This document shows positions 40,964 to 49,507 of a DNA stretch of 64,000 bases, one piece after another. Both the position numbers and the translations under genes were made by a program. The notes under the pieces were generated by a model. It saw only the letters and a program-made list of their open reading frames with translations. It ran no database searches and was not told where the DNA came from. Within the stretch, counting starts at the first letter, position 1. Every line of letters begins with the position of its first letter. The DNA comes from Eubacteriales bacterium (GTDB taxonomy: Bacteria; Bacillota; Clostridia; Oscillospirales; Oscillospiraceae). The stretch lies in NCBI GenBank assembly GCA_030536515.1, contig JAUNPV010000009.1, positions 52,878 to 116,877 of the forward strand. Reading direction: 5' to 3'.

Positions 40964-42370
40964 ATGAAAAAGCTCATCGCTATGCTTCTGGCACTGGTCA
41001 TGGTTCTGAGCCTGTGCGCCTGCGGCGCCAAGGAAGAGCCCGCTCCCGCTCCCGAAGCCCCCGCTGCTGATGCCCCGGCCACCGAGGCTCCCGCAGCCGA
41101 AGCTCCCTCCGGCGACAAGATTGTCGTCAACGTCTGGTCCTTCACCGACGAGGTCCCCGGCATGATCACCAAGTACTGCGAGGCCCATCCTGAGGTGGCC
41201 GAGAAGTACGAGTTCAACACCACCATCATCGCCACCACCGACGGCCTGTACCAGCCCGCTCTGGACCAGGCTCTGGCCAACGGCGAGGTGGACATCTACG
41301 CCGCTGAAGCCGCCTTCGTGCTGAAATACTGCCAGGGCGACGCTGCCGGCTACGCTGCTACCTACAAGGACCTGGGCATTGACATCGACAAGGCCATTGC
41401 CGACGCCGACATCGCCCAGTACACCGTGGACATCGGCTCCCGTGACGGCGAAGTGGTTGGTCTGGGCTATCAGGCCACCGGCGGCGCCTTCATCTACCGC
41501 CGCTCCATCGCCAAGGAGGTCTTTGGCACCGACGAGCCCGCTGAAATCGAGAAGCTGGTCGGCCCCGGCTGGGACAAGTTCTTTGAGGCCGCCGCTACCC
41601 TGAAGGCCGCCGGCTACCCCATCGTCTCCGGCGACGGCGACATCTGGCACGCTGTTGAGAACTCCTCCGACTCCGGCTGGATTGTGGACGGCAAGCTGAC
41701 CATCGACCCCAAGCGGGAGGCCTTCCTGGACCTGTCCAAGAAGCTGACCGATGAGGGCTACTCCAACGGCTCCGTTGACTGGCAGGAGGGCTGGTTCGCC
41801 GACATGAACGGCTCCAGCGCTGCCAACGCCTTCGGCTTCTTCGGCCCTGCATGGCTGATTAACTACACCCTGGCTCCCAACTGCGGCGGCACTGCCCCCG
41901 GCGAAGGCACCTACGGCGACTGGGCCGTGTGCAATCCTCCCATCGGCTTCTTCTGGGGCGGCACCTGGGTTCTGGCCGGCGCCAACGTGGTCGGCACCGA
42001 GAAGCAGGAGATTGTCCGTGACATCATCCAGTGGATCACCCTGGACACCTCTGAGGACGGCCTGCAGTACAAGTGGGCCAACGGCACTCTGAACGGCGAG
42101 GGCGGCACCAAGGATACCGTGGGCTCCGGCACCGTCATGGCCAAGTCCAACGGCGAAATCGCCTTCTGCGGCGGCCAGAACGTCTTTGACATCTTCGTCT
42201 CCGCCAACCAGTACGCCAACGGCACCAACCTGACCCAGTACGACGAGACCATCAACACCTACTGGCGTGATGCCGTCCGTCAGTACGCTGCCGGTGAGTG
42301 CACCCGTGACGAGGCCATTGCCAACTTCAAGCAGACCGTGGCCGACAACCTGGACGTGGTCGTTGAGTAA
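40964..42370 (+). CDS. Sugar ABC transporter binding lipoprotein
   Basis: Extracellular binding protein of 468 residues with lipoprotein signal MKKLIAMLLALVMVLSLCAC and a Pro/Ala/Glu-rich tether (residues about 24-48: repeated APE, AP, TEAPAAEAP). Then comes a family-1 solute-binding fold (IVVNVWSFTDEVPGMI, DIYAAEAAFVLKY, GWDKFFEAAATLK). ATG 40964 follows ATGGAGGAAC; an in-frame ATG at 40949 overlaps the ribosome site. Located with two permeases and beta-glucoside enzymes, it probably binds cello- or related oligosaccharides. Codon usage is strongly biased, as in highly expressed genes. Confidence 0.9.
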   Translation: MKKLIAMLLALVMVLSLCACGAKEEPAPAPEAPAADAPATEAPAAEAPSGDKIVVNVWSFTDEVPGMITKYCEAHPEVAEKYEFNTTIIATTDGLYQPALDQALANGEVDIYAAEAAFVLKYCQGDAAGYAATYKDLGIDIDKAIADADIAQYTVDIGSRDGEVVGLGYQATGGAFIYRRSIAKEVFGTDEPAEIEKLVGPGWDKFFEAAATLKAAGYPIVSGDGDIWHAVENSSDSGWIVDGKLTIDPKREAFLDLSKKLTDEGYSNGSVDWQEGWFADMNGSSAANAFGFFGPAWLINYTLAPNCGGTAPGEGTYGDWAVCNPPIGFFWGGTWVLAGANVVGTEKQEIVRDIIQWITLDTSEDGLQYKWANGTLNGEGGTKDTVGSGTVMAKSNGEIAFCGGQNVFDIFVSANQYANGTNLTQYDETINTYWRDAVRQYAAGECTRDEAIANFKQTVADNLDVVVE

Positions 42371-42480
42371 TTCAGCTTCCCTGTACATCTGACTGAAATC
42401 GAAAAGCAACGGGGGACAGGCTGCTCGGCCAGCCTGTCCCCTCTTGCGATACCTGGAACAACAAAGGAGGCTCCGTCCCC

Positions 42481-43443
42481 ATGAAGAAAAAATCGAGCTT
42501 CAGCTATGCCAAGTACGGCTACCTGTTCAGCATCCCCTTCGTGGTCGTCTATCTGATTTTCTCCCTGTATCCCATTATCAACACCGCCATTTTGAGCTTT
42601 ACCGACGCCAAGGGCCTGGGCAACATGACCTGGCACTTCCTGGAGGGCGACATTTTCAAGAACTACAGGACCATCCTTGGAAACGCTACCTTCCGCACGT
42701 CTCTGAAAAACACCGTCTTTATCTGGATTATCAACTTCATCCCCCAGCTGTCCCTGGCGCTGCTGCTGACCGCCTGGTTTACCTCCAAGCGCAACGAGCT
42801 GCGGGGCAAGGGCTTCTTCAAGGTCGTATTCTATATGCCCAACATCATCACCGCCGCCTCTATTGCGGTGCTGTATAAGGCATTGTTTGCCTACCCCGTA
42901 GGCCCCATCAACGATTTGCTGCAGAGCCTGGGCCTGATTAAGGAGGCCTTCTACTTCTCCAACAAGGCCCTCCCGTCCCAGCTGATTATCGCCTTTATCC
43001 AGTTCTGGATGTGGTATGGCTATACCATGATTATCCTGACCTCCGCCGTGCTGGGCATTTCCCCGGAGCTGTTCGAGGCCGCCGAGCTGGACGGCGCCAG
43101 CGGCACCCAGATTTTCTTCAAAATCACCCTGCCCAACATCAAAACCATCCTGCTGTATACCGTCATCACCAGTATGATCGGCGGCCTGAATATGTACGAT
43201 ATTCCCAAGCTGTACAACAACGGCCTGCCCAACAACGCCACCCTGACCACCTCCGTGTTCATCCAGAACCAGGCGTTCCAGGGCAGCTACCTGTGGGCCC
43301 GGGCCTCTGCTGCCAGCATGATTATGTTTGTCCTCATCGCCATTTGCTCCCTGGGCGTGTTCGCCATCTTCCGGGACAAGGACGAGGCCGCCGCTGCCAA
43401 GGCCAAGCGCCGGCTGAAAAAAGCACAGAAGGAGGCGTCTTAA
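42481..43443 (+). CDS. Sugar ABC transporter permease, MalF/UgpA type
   Basis: A 320-residue permease with six helices, starting after AAAGGAGG. The EAA loop is EAAELDGASGTQIFFKITLPNI (quoted in part: EAAELDGASGTQIFFKI). It lies 110 bp after the binding-protein gene and 1 bp before its partner permease. The C-terminus ends in a charged, Lys/Ala-rich tail. Works with the next permease as the membrane channel of the importer. Confidence 0.93.
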   Translation: MKKKSSFSYAKYGYLFSIPFVVVYLIFSLYPIINTAILSFTDAKGLGNMTWHFLEGDIFKNYRTILGNATFRTSLKNTVFIWIINFIPQLSLALLLTAWFTSKRNELRGKGFFKVVFYMPNIITAASIAVLYKALFAYPVGPINDLLQSLGLIKEAFYFSNKALPSQLIIAFIQFWMWYGYTMIILTSAVLGISPELFEAAELDGASGTQIFFKITLPNIKTILLYTVITSMIGGLNMYDIPKLYNNGLPNNATLTTSVFIQNQAFQGSYLWARASAASMIMFVLIAICSLGVFAIFRDKDEAAAAKAKRRLKKAQKEAS

Positions 43444-43444
43444 T

Positions 43445-44317
43445 ATGACCACCACCGCTCCCACCCTGGTGAAAAAGCGCACCCCAGGCCAGGTGATTTT
43501 TAAGCTCGTGGCCTATACCCTGTGCATCATTCTGGCGGTCCTCAGCATTTTCCCCTTTGTCATCATGCTGGTCAACGCCACCCGCACCACCCACCAGATT
43601 CAGCAGCACGCCGTCTCCCTGATTCCCGGCACCGCCCTGCTGAATAACTACAAAATCCTCACCAGCAAGGATATGTTCAACCCCTGGCTGGGCCTGCTGA
43701 ACTCCGCAATTATTTCAACCTTCTCCACCGTGTGCACCATCTATTTTTCCACCCTCACGGCATTTGCCCTGGTGGCCTACGACTGGCGGCTGCGGCGGCC
43801 CTTCTTCACCTTCATCCTGGCGGTGATGATGATTCCTGCCCAGATTACCGCCATCGGCTTCTACCAGTTCATGTACAAAATCGGCATGACCAACAACTTC
43901 CTGTCCCTGATTCTGCCGGCCATTGCGGCCCCGGCCACGGTGTTCTTCATGCGCCAGTACATGGTGCCCAGCCTTCCCATGGAGCTGCTCCAGTCCGCCC
44001 GGGTGGACGGCAGCGGGGAGTTCCGGACCTTCAACCAGATTGTCATTCCCCTGATGAAGCCCGCCATGGCAACCCAGGCCATTTTCAGCTTTGTCTCCTC
44101 CTGGAATAACCTGTTCGTGCCCAGCATCCTGCTGACCAACAAGAGCAAGTACACCATGCCCATCATGGTCAGCCTCCTGAACGGCGATATTTACAAGGTG
44201 GAGTACGGCGCGGTGTATCTGGGCCTGGTGCTGACGGTGCTGCCGCTGTTCATCATCTACTTTGCCCTGTCCAAGTACATCATCGCCGGTGTGGCCCTGG
44301 GCGGCGTCAAGGGCTAA
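43445..44317 (+). CDS. Sugar ABC transporter permease, MalG/UgpE type
   Basis: Partner permease of 290 residues with six helices. The EAA-like loop reads QSARVDGSGEFRTFNQIVIPLMKPA (quoted in part: SARVDGSGEFRTFNQI), and the C-terminus is KYIIAGVALGGVKG, typical of MalG-type proteins. No ATPase gene accompanies the importer, so a shared MsmK/UgpC-like ATPase encoded elsewhere is expected. Confidence 0.93.
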   Translation: MTTTAPTLVKKRTPGQVIFKLVAYTLCIILAVLSIFPFVIMLVNATRTTHQIQQHAVSLIPGTALLNNYKILTSKDMFNPWLGLLNSAIISTFSTVCTIYFSTLTAFALVAYDWRLRRPFFTFILAVMMIPAQITAIGFYQFMYKIGMTNNFLSLILPAIAAPATVFFMRQYMVPSLPMELLQSARVDGSGEFRTFNQIVIPLMKPAMATQAIFSFVSSWNNLFVPSILLTNKSKYTMPIMVSLLNGDIYKVEYGAVYLGLVLTVLPLFIIYFALSKYIIAGVALGGVKG

Positions 44318-44320
44318 GCC

Positions 44321-44935
44321 ATGGTGAAGGATACCCCTCTGGCCCGTGTGCTTTCCAAGCTGGGGGACCTGCTGGTGCTGAATCTGCTGTGCCTGTTCTG
44401 CGCCCTTCCGGTCATCACCGCCGGGGCCTCGCTCAGCGCCCTGTATGGGGTGCTGTTCCGCCAGGAGCGGGAGGGGCAGGCCCATCTGGTCCGGGATTTC
44501 TTCCGGGCCTTCCGGCAGAATTTCCTCCAGGCCACGGCCCTGGAAGCTATGGTTGCCCTGATTGCGGTGTTCGGCATCACAGACCTGCGCTACGCCGTGG
44601 CCGTGGGCGGCGGAGCGGGGAAGCTGTACCTGGCGGTTGGAACCGTGGTGATTTTTATTGCCATGCTGCTGCAAATCCTTGCAATTTGCCAGCAGGCGGT
44701 GTATCATAATACCGTCCGCCGGTTTCTTGCCAACAGCTTTGCCCTGGCCGTCTGCGCCCCGGGGCTGCTGCTGCTGAGCATGGCCGCCTGGGTCATCCCC
44801 TGGGCGCTGCTGGCGACCATTCCGGAGTTCTTCTTCTGGAAGCTGGGGGCCGCCTACCTGATGTGGGGCCTGTCCGGTCCCGCCTGGGCCACGGTAAAGC
44901 TGCTGAGCGGCCTGTTCCAAAAGGTCCAAAAATAG
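44321..44935 (+). CDS. DUF624 (YesL-like) membrane protein
   Basis: A 204-residue membrane protein with five or so hydrophobic segments, starting MVKDTPLARVLSKLGDLLVLN. LCLFCALPVITAGASLSALY is the conserved DUF624 motif. Such proteins (YesL) are regularly encoded with oligosaccharide ABC importers in Firmicutes and may help assembly or regulation, but no function is established. It lies 3 bp after the second permease gene in the same operon. Confidence 0.88.
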   Translation: MVKDTPLARVLSKLGDLLVLNLLCLFCALPVITAGASLSALYGVLFRQEREGQAHLVRDFFRAFRQNFLQATALEAMVALIAVFGITDLRYAVAVGGGAGKLYLAVGTVVIFIAMLLQILAICQQAVYHNTVRRFLANSFALAVCAPGLLLLSMAAWVIPWALLATIPEFFFWKLGAAYLMWGLSGPAWATVKLLSGLFQKVQK

Positions 44936-44948
44936 CATCAAACAAAGC

Positions 44949-45259
44949 AGGGCGTCGAAAAAGCCTCGCAGAGTTTGCCGCCGCAGCGGCAAATAAATTC
45001 CAAATCATTTTCGGCCGGGGCGCACCCCAGGGTGGCCTCTCTTGCCCCTTCGGGGCAATTCACCTTCTGTACCTGGACGAAAATACATCTCAGACTGCAA
45101 GTGCGGTGCGTCGCGCAGCGAATCCAAATCAAATATGATTGCCGGTGGCAATCATACAATAATTTATAGAATTTGTGCGCCATAGGCGTACAAATTATGC
45201 ACGCAGCAGGCTGCATCCCTTCTGTCGGAAAGCCCCGAAGGGGGTTTTCGACAGACTGA
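44949..45259. repeat. Element remnant with IS1182-like ends, no transposase
   Basis: The 370-bp gap between the DUF624 and GH3 genes holds no gene. It is bounded by GGGCGTCGAAAAAGCC (44950) and GGTTTTCGACAGACTGA (ending 45259), inverted repeats resembling the ends of the IS1182-like element at 30239-31827 (TGTCGARAAAC). Sub-terminal segments GCAGAGTTTGCCGCC and GGCGGCAGAAAACTCTGC are also inverted. This looks like a non-autonomous derivative or a deletion relic. Inside are short hairpins such as GATTGCCGGTGGCAATC. Confidence 0.45.
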
Positions 45260-45287
45260 GGGCGGCAGAAAACTCTGCCGCCCTTTT
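45260..45287 (+). terminator. Terminator-like hairpin before the GH3 gene
   Basis: GGGCGGCAG-AAAACT-CTGCCGCCC followed by TTTTC, ending 18 bp before the GH3 start codon. It could end the sugar-import transcript; the GH3 gene would then need its own promoter or read-through. Confidence 0.6.
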
Positions 45288-45305
45288 CAAAATGGAGGAA
45301 AAATT

Positions 45306-47396
45306 ATGAACCGAAATGAAGCCCGCCAAAAGGCCGAGGCCCTGGTGGAAAAAATGACCGTCGTGGAGGCCGCCAGCCAGCTGCGCTATGACGCTCCCGC
45401 CATCGAGCATCTGGGCGTTCCCGCCTACAACTGGTGGAACGAGGCCCTCCACGGGGTGGCCCGGGGCGGCGTGGCCACCAGCTTCCCCCAGGCCATCGCC
45501 ATGGCCGCCACCTTTGACCGGGACCAGGTCCAGAAAATGGGCGACGTGTCCGCCACCGAGGGCCGGGCCAAGTACAACGCCAGCACCGCCCTGGACGACC
45601 GGGATATCTACAAGGGCCTGACCTTCTGGACCCCCAACATCAACATCTTCCGGGACCCCCGCTGGGGCCGGGGCCACGAGACCTACGGTGAGGACCCCTT
45701 CCTCACCGCCGAGCTGGGCAAAAGCTGCATCCGGGGCCTCCAGGGCGACGGCGAGACCATGAAGTCCGCCGCCTGCGCCAAGCACTTTGCAGTCCACTCC
45801 GGCCCCGAGGGCCTGCGCCACAGCTTCAACGTGGACATCGACCGGCGGAGCATGGAGGAAACCTACCTGCCCGCCTTCCAGGCCGCCGTCCAGGAGGCCC
45901 ACGTGGAGGCGGTGATGGGCGCTTACAACGCCGTCAACGGCGCGCCCTGCAACGGAAGCAAGGAGCTGCTCCAGGGTATCCTCCGGGGGGAGTGGGGCTT
46001 TGAGGGCCACGTGGTCTCCGACTGCTGGGCCATCAACGATTTCCATGAATTCCACAAGGTCACCGACACCCCCGCCGAGTCCACCGCCATGGCCCTGAAC
46101 GCCGGGTGCGACTTAAACTGCGGCTGCTCCTACCGCTGCCTCATCACCGCCCTCATGCAGGGCATGGTGAAGGAGGCGGACATCCGCCGTGCCGCCGTCC
46201 GGCTGTTCACCACCCGGTATCTGCTTGGCATCATGGGCGAGGGGTCCGAATATGACAGCATCCCCTTTGAGGCCGTGGAGTGCCCGGCGCACCTGGCCGC
46301 CGCCAGAGAGGCCGCCCAGCGCAGCTGCGTGCTGCTGGACAACAAGGGCATTCTGCCCCTGGACAAGACCCGGCTGAAAACCGTGGGTGTCATCGGCCCC
46401 AACGCCAACAGCCGTGAGGCCCTGGTGGGCAACTACCACGGCACCTCCTCCCGGTATATTACCGTGCTGGAGGGCATTCAGGACGAGCTGGGCGAAGACG
46501 TGCGGGTCCTGTACGCCCAGGGCTGCCACCTGTTCAAGGACACCACCGAGCCGCTGGCCCAGGCCGGGGACAGGATTTCCGAGGCCGTCCAGGTGGCGAA
46601 CCACTCTGACGTGACCGTGCTGGTGCTGGGCCTGGATGCAACCCTGGAGGGCGAGCAGGGGGACACCGGCAACGCCGATGCCTCCGGCGACAAGCTGGGC
46701 CTGCTGCTGCCGGAGTGCCAGCGAAAGTTGGCCGATGCCGTCCTCGCCACCGGCAAGCCGGTGATTCTGTGCCTCATGGCCGGCAGTGCCATCGATGTCA
46801 GTGAAATTTCCGACCGGGCGGCGGCCACCGTGCTGCTGTGGTACCCCGGCGCCCGGGGCGGCCGGACGGCGGCGGATATCCTGTTTGGCAATGTTTCCCC
46901 CTCCGGCAAGCTGCCTGTCACCTTCTATCACAACGGGGATTTGGAAAAAATGCCGGCGTTTACCGACTATTCCATGGAAAACCGGACCTATAAGTTCATG
47001 GATTTCGCCCCCCTGTATCCCTTCGGCTACGGCCTGACCTACGGGGATGTCAATGTGCTGTCCGCTCAGCGGCGGGAGGAAGCAGACCGGGTAATCATCA
47101 CCGCCCAGGTGGAGAATCGGGCCGCCCGGGCCACCGAGGACGTTTTGCAGGTCTATGTCCAGAACGAGGGCAGCCCCCTGGCCCCCCGGAACCCCCGGCT
47201 GTGCGGCTTCCAGCGGTTCGCCTGCGCCCCGGGTGAGCAGAAAACCGTGGAAATCTCCGTCCCCGCCGCCCAGCTGCGGGTGGTGGACGAAACCGGCAGC
47301 CGCATCAGCGACGGCACCCCCGTCTTCTACGTGGGCCTGGGCCAGCCCGATGCCCGCACGGAGGAGCTGACCGGGAAGAAGTCCATCAAGCTGTAA
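45306..47396 (+). CDS. GH3 beta-glycosidase (beta-glucosidase/xylosidase clade)
   Basis: Cytoplasmic exo-glycosidase of 696 residues without signal peptide. The (beta/alpha)8 domain has YNWWNEALHGVA, TSFPQAIAMAATFD, RDPRWGRGHETYGEDP, CAKHFAVHSGPE and nucleophile Asp239 in VVSDCWAI. The beta-sandwich domain includes GNYHGTSS and LLWYPGARGGRTAADILFG (quoted in part), and a C-terminal fibronectin-like domain follows. WNEALHG and TSFPQ occur in the xylosidase-rich GH3 clade, but neighbours (cellobiose phosphorylase) suggest beta-glucosides. Substrate is therefore uncertain. Preceded by AAATGGAGG. Confidence 0.9.
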   Translation: MNRNEARQKAEALVEKMTVVEAASQLRYDAPAIEHLGVPAYNWWNEALHGVARGGVATSFPQAIAMAATFDRDQVQKMGDVSATEGRAKYNASTALDDRDIYKGLTFWTPNINIFRDPRWGRGHETYGEDPFLTAELGKSCIRGLQGDGETMKSAACAKHFAVHSGPEGLRHSFNVDIDRRSMEETYLPAFQAAVQEAHVEAVMGAYNAVNGAPCNGSKELLQGILRGEWGFEGHVVSDCWAINDFHEFHKVTDTPAESTAMALNAGCDLNCGCSYRCLITALMQGMVKEADIRRAAVRLFTTRYLLGIMGEGSEYDSIPFEAVECPAHLAAAREAAQRSCVLLDNKGILPLDKTRLKTVGVIGPNANSREALVGNYHGTSSRYITVLEGIQDELGEDVRVLYAQGCHLFKDTTEPLAQAGDRISEAVQVANHSDVTVLVLGLDATLEGEQGDTGNADASGDKLGLLLPECQRKLADAVLATGKPVILCLMAGSAIDVSEISDRAAATVLLWYPGARGGRTAADILFGNVSPSGKLPVTFYHNGDLEKMPAFTDYSMENRTYKFMDFAPLYPFGYGLTYGDVNVLSAQRREEADRVIITAQVENRAARATEDVLQVYVQNEGSPLAPRNPRLCGFQRFACAPGEQKTVEISVPAAQLRVVDETGSRISDGTPVFYVGLGQPDARTEELTGKKSIKL

Positions 47397-47404
47397 GAAA
47401 TTAG

Positions 47405-47510
47405 AATGTCATTGCGAAACCAGTCCGTAGACTGGTTGTGGCAATCCGCACCCCTGTGCAAGGGCTGCGGATTGCCGCACCAGTGGGAGCTGCTCCTTCG
47501 CAATGACATT
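47405..47510. repeat. Palindromic repeat, AATGTCATTGCGA family (long form)
   Basis: Ends AATGTCATTGCGAAACCAGT and TTCGCAATGACATT are inverted; an inner hairpin GGCAATCCGCA / TGCGGATTGCC lies between. It shares its ends with the palindromes at 18244-18291 and 49508-49557. It lies directly after the GH3 gene and may serve as its terminator. Confidence 0.7.
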
Positions 47511-47518
47511 TTTCTTTT

Positions 47519-47815
47519 GTGCTTATTAGGTTAGCTCCGCAAAGCCTCCCCTATGTAAGGGGTAGTGCTGCCCGCAGGGAATAAGAATAAATTGATTGCC
47601 TGTGGCAATCACACCATAATTCATAGGTGGCCCGGCGCAAGCCGGGTCGGAGGGGTTGCTCAGAGGGTCTACGGTTTGCACAATATTCCCGGCTCCTGTG
47701 CAGTGGGCAGCTGCCAGACAACCCCTCAGTCTGCCCTTCGGGCAGCCAGCTCCCCTTACACAGGGGAGCCTTTGGTCTGTACCACGCTTGTCAGCTGAGT
47801 AAAGCCGATAAGCAT
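47519..47815. repeat. Dispersed inverted-repeat element, copy B
   Basis: Outer ends GTGCTTATTAGGTTAGCTCC and (C)AGCTGAGTAAAGCCGATAAGCAT are imperfect inverted repeats of the same family as copies A and C. Nested ends AAAGCCTCCCCTATGTAAGG and CCCCTTACACAGGGGAGCC are also inverted. A short internal GATTGCCTGTGGCAATC hairpin resembles one in the 44949-45259 element. With the preceding palindrome it fills the 490-bp space before the TipA-like gene; no coding sequence is seen. Confidence 0.65.
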
Positions 47816-47835
47816 ATTTTTTTGAAAAAAAGTTC

Positions 47836-47866
47836 TTGACATTAACGTTACGTCATGGTTTATAAT
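47836..47866 (+). promoter_or_regulatory. MerR-type promoter with 19-bp spacer
   Basis: TTGACA (47836-47841) and TATAAT (47861-47866), both perfect, are separated by 19 bp (TTAACGTTACGTCATGGTT), the spacing opened by MerR-family activators. The TipA-like MerR gene starts 19 bp downstream, indicating autoactivation, as with tipA. Confidence 0.75.
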
Positions 47867-47885
47867 ACCCGCAGGAGGTGATTGT

Positions 47886-48647
47886 GTGGAATACACCATA
47901 GCCAAGCTGGCCCGGCTGTCCGGGGTGACCGGCAGGACTCTGCGGTATTATGACCAGATTGGTCTGCTGCGGCCGGTGCGGGTGTCCAACGGCTACCGCA
48001 TCTACGGCGAAAAAGAGGTGGACCGGCTCCAGCAAATCCTGTTTTACCGGGAGCTGGGGGTGGAGCTGAAGGACATCGGGGCCATTTTGCAGGACCCGGA
48101 CTTCAACCGCCGCCGGGCCCTGGAGGGCCACCTGACGGCCCTGCTGCAAAAGCGGGCCCGGCTGGACCGGCTGATTGAAAACGTAACGCAAACCATTCAT
48201 TCCATGAAAGGAGAGGAAAAAATGAGCGATCAAGCAAAATTCAAGGGATTCAAAGAGAAAATGATTCAGGAAAATGAGGAAAAATACGGCGGGGAAATTC
48301 GGAAGAAATACGGCGGCGACACCGTCAGCGCCTCCTACGCCAAGGTCCGGGCCATGAGCCGGGAGACAATGACCCTGGCGGAGGACCTGGCCCGGGAAAT
48401 CCAGGAGGGGCTGGTACAGGCCATGGCCCAGGGGGACCCGGCGGGGGCGCTGGCCCGGCAGGTCTGCGAAAAGCACCGCCAGTGGCTGTGCCTGTACTGG
48501 CCCGACGGGATGTACACCCCCGCCGCCCACAGGGGGCTGGCCGATTTGTACGTGGAGGACGAGCGCTTCCGGGCCTACTACGACCAGGCCGCCCCCGGCG
48601 GCGCCCAGTTCCTCCGGGACGCAATCTACGCATTCTGCAAGGAGTAA
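47886..48647 (+). CDS. MerR-family regulator with TipAS drug-binding domain
   Basis: A 253-residue activator starting with GTG at 47886, preceded by GCAGGAGG. Residues 1-70 are the MerR winged helix (EYTIAKLARLSGVTGRTLRYYD, quoted in part: LSGVTGRTLRYY; then GLLRPVRVSNGYRIYGEKE). Residues about 75-108 form the coiled coil. The TipAS all-helical domain follows from about 113 (SDQAKFKGFKEKMIQEN, HRQWLCLYW, GLADLYVEDERFRAYYD). In Streptomyces TipAL, this domain traps thiopeptides and the short TipAS form is made from an internal start. A strong internal ribosome site exists here too (48207-48224). Likely function: multidrug-responsive autoregulator. Confidence 0.92.
   Translation: MEYTIAKLARLSGVTGRTLRYYDQIGLLRPVRVSNGYRIYGEKEVDRLQQILFYRELGVELKDIGAILQDPDFNRRRALEGHLTALLQKRARLDRLIENVTQTIHSMKGEEKMSDQAKFKGFKEKMIQENEEKYGGEIRKKYGGDTVSASYAKVRAMSRETMTLAEDLAREIQEGLVQAMAQGDPAGALARQVCEKHRQWLCLYWPDGMYTPAAHRGLADLYVEDERFRAYYDQAAPGGAQFLRDAIYAFCKE
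48207..48224 (+). promoter_or_regulatory. Internal ribosome site and ATG for a TipAS-like short form
   Basis: AAAGGAGAGG (48207-48216) lies 5 bases before an in-frame ATG at 48222, exactly where the drug-binding domain begins (MSDQAKFKGF). Use of it would give a 141-residue protein lacking the DNA-binding part, as known for Streptomyces tipA. Translation from here is inferred. Confidence 0.55.
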
Positions 48648-48650
48648 AAA

Positions 48651-48989
48651 ATGGAACCACAGAGAAAAAAGCAGCTCCGGGAGAACTTCAAAAACCGCCA
48701 TCCCGACATGGGGGTGCTGGCCATCACCTGCACCGCCACCGGGGACAGTTATCTGTTCATTTCCAAGGATGCAGCCACCGGCTTCAACCGCCACACCTTC
48801 CAGCTGGGGGCAGGGATGCACCCCAACAAGGCCCTGCAAGCCCTCTGGAACCAATACGGCGAGGCGGCCTTCACCCTGGAACCGGCCGGCCTCATCGAAT
48901 ACGACGACCCCACCCAGGACCAAACCGAAAAGCTGGAAGCCCTCCTGGAAGCCTGCCTGACGGAGAACCCCCGGGCGAAAAGACTGTAA
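48651..48989 (+). CDS. GIY-YIG-nuclease-like small protein
   Basis: A 112-residue cytoplasmic protein 3 bp after the TipA-like gene. GVLAITCTATGDSYLFISKD corresponds to the degenerate GIY-YIG strand pair; RHTFQLGAGMHPNKALQALW and FTLEPAGLIEYDD match the stand-alone GIY-YIG family common in Firmicutes. The canonical GIY is replaced by VLAIT, so nuclease activity is doubtful. Coupling to the TipA-like regulator suggests co-regulation. No partner or target is known. Confidence 0.7.
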   Translation: MEPQRKKQLRENFKNRHPDMGVLAITCTATGDSYLFISKDAATGFNRHTFQLGAGMHPNKALQALWNQYGEAAFTLEPAGLIEYDDPTQDQTEKLEALLEACLTENPRAKRL

Positions 48990-49000
48990 AATATGCGGAA

Positions 49001-49030
49001 AAAGGCAGCTGAATCTCAGCTGCCCTTTTT
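49001..49030 (+). terminator. Intrinsic terminator
   Basis: AAAGGCAGCTG-AATCT-CAGCTGCCCTTTTT, a strong short stem with T5, ends the TipA-like operon. Confidence 0.88.
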
Positions 49031-49069
49031 ATAATCATTTTGTGAATTTATGTAAGAGAAATATTGGAA

Positions 49070-49372
49070 TTATCCGGCTGAAACCTGACGAAACGGAACG
49101 AGCTCGCCAACAAAACGACCCAGATAATACACCATTCCGATATGAATGGCGAGGCACAGAATCAGCAGAACGGCTGCAATCACCTCGCTTTTCGTTAAAT
49201 CGGAAAGTTTCCTGAAATAGTTCCCAATCAGCAGGATTTCGGAGGTAAAAAATAAAATAAAAATGGGGTTGCTTTTCAGCAGCATCGTCATGTTGGACAG
49301 TGCATAATGGATGATAATAAAATGGATGGACTCAATAACGACCTCAAGCCACTTTGTCGCTTTTTCTTTCAT
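49070..49372 (-). CDS. PsiE-like small membrane protein
   Basis: A 100-residue hydrophobic protein, ATG 49372 preceded by AGGAGG. Four probable helices, with WLEVVIESIHFIIIHYAL near the start and YFRKLSDLTKSEVIAAVLLILCLAIHI (quoted in part: SEVIAAVLLILCLAIHIGM). The pattern resembles the phosphate-starvation-inducible PsiE family (COG3431), whose function is unknown. Lower GC than neighbours. It is convergent with the TipA-like operon and has no obvious partner gene. Confidence 0.5.
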   Translation of the reverse strand: MKEKATKWLEVVIESIHFIIIHYALSNMTMLLKSNPIFILFFTSEILLIGNYFRKLSDLTKSEVIAAVLLILCLAIHIGMVYYLGRFVGELVPFRQVSAG

Positions 49373-49507
49373 TCTACTTCCTCCTATTCTATAATCTAAA
49401 GTCACTATATCACAAAACGATGAACAATTCAACAGTATGTTAGCCTGTCAGCGTCCCGGCCCTGCTTATGCGGTATCTCCAAACCCAATATCGGCTTTTT
49501 GACAGAA

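Noticed and set aside
44936-45305. Small frames in the DUF624-GH3 gap as genes
   Set aside because: They lack ribosome sites and overlap the inverted-repeat relic; no family resemblance.
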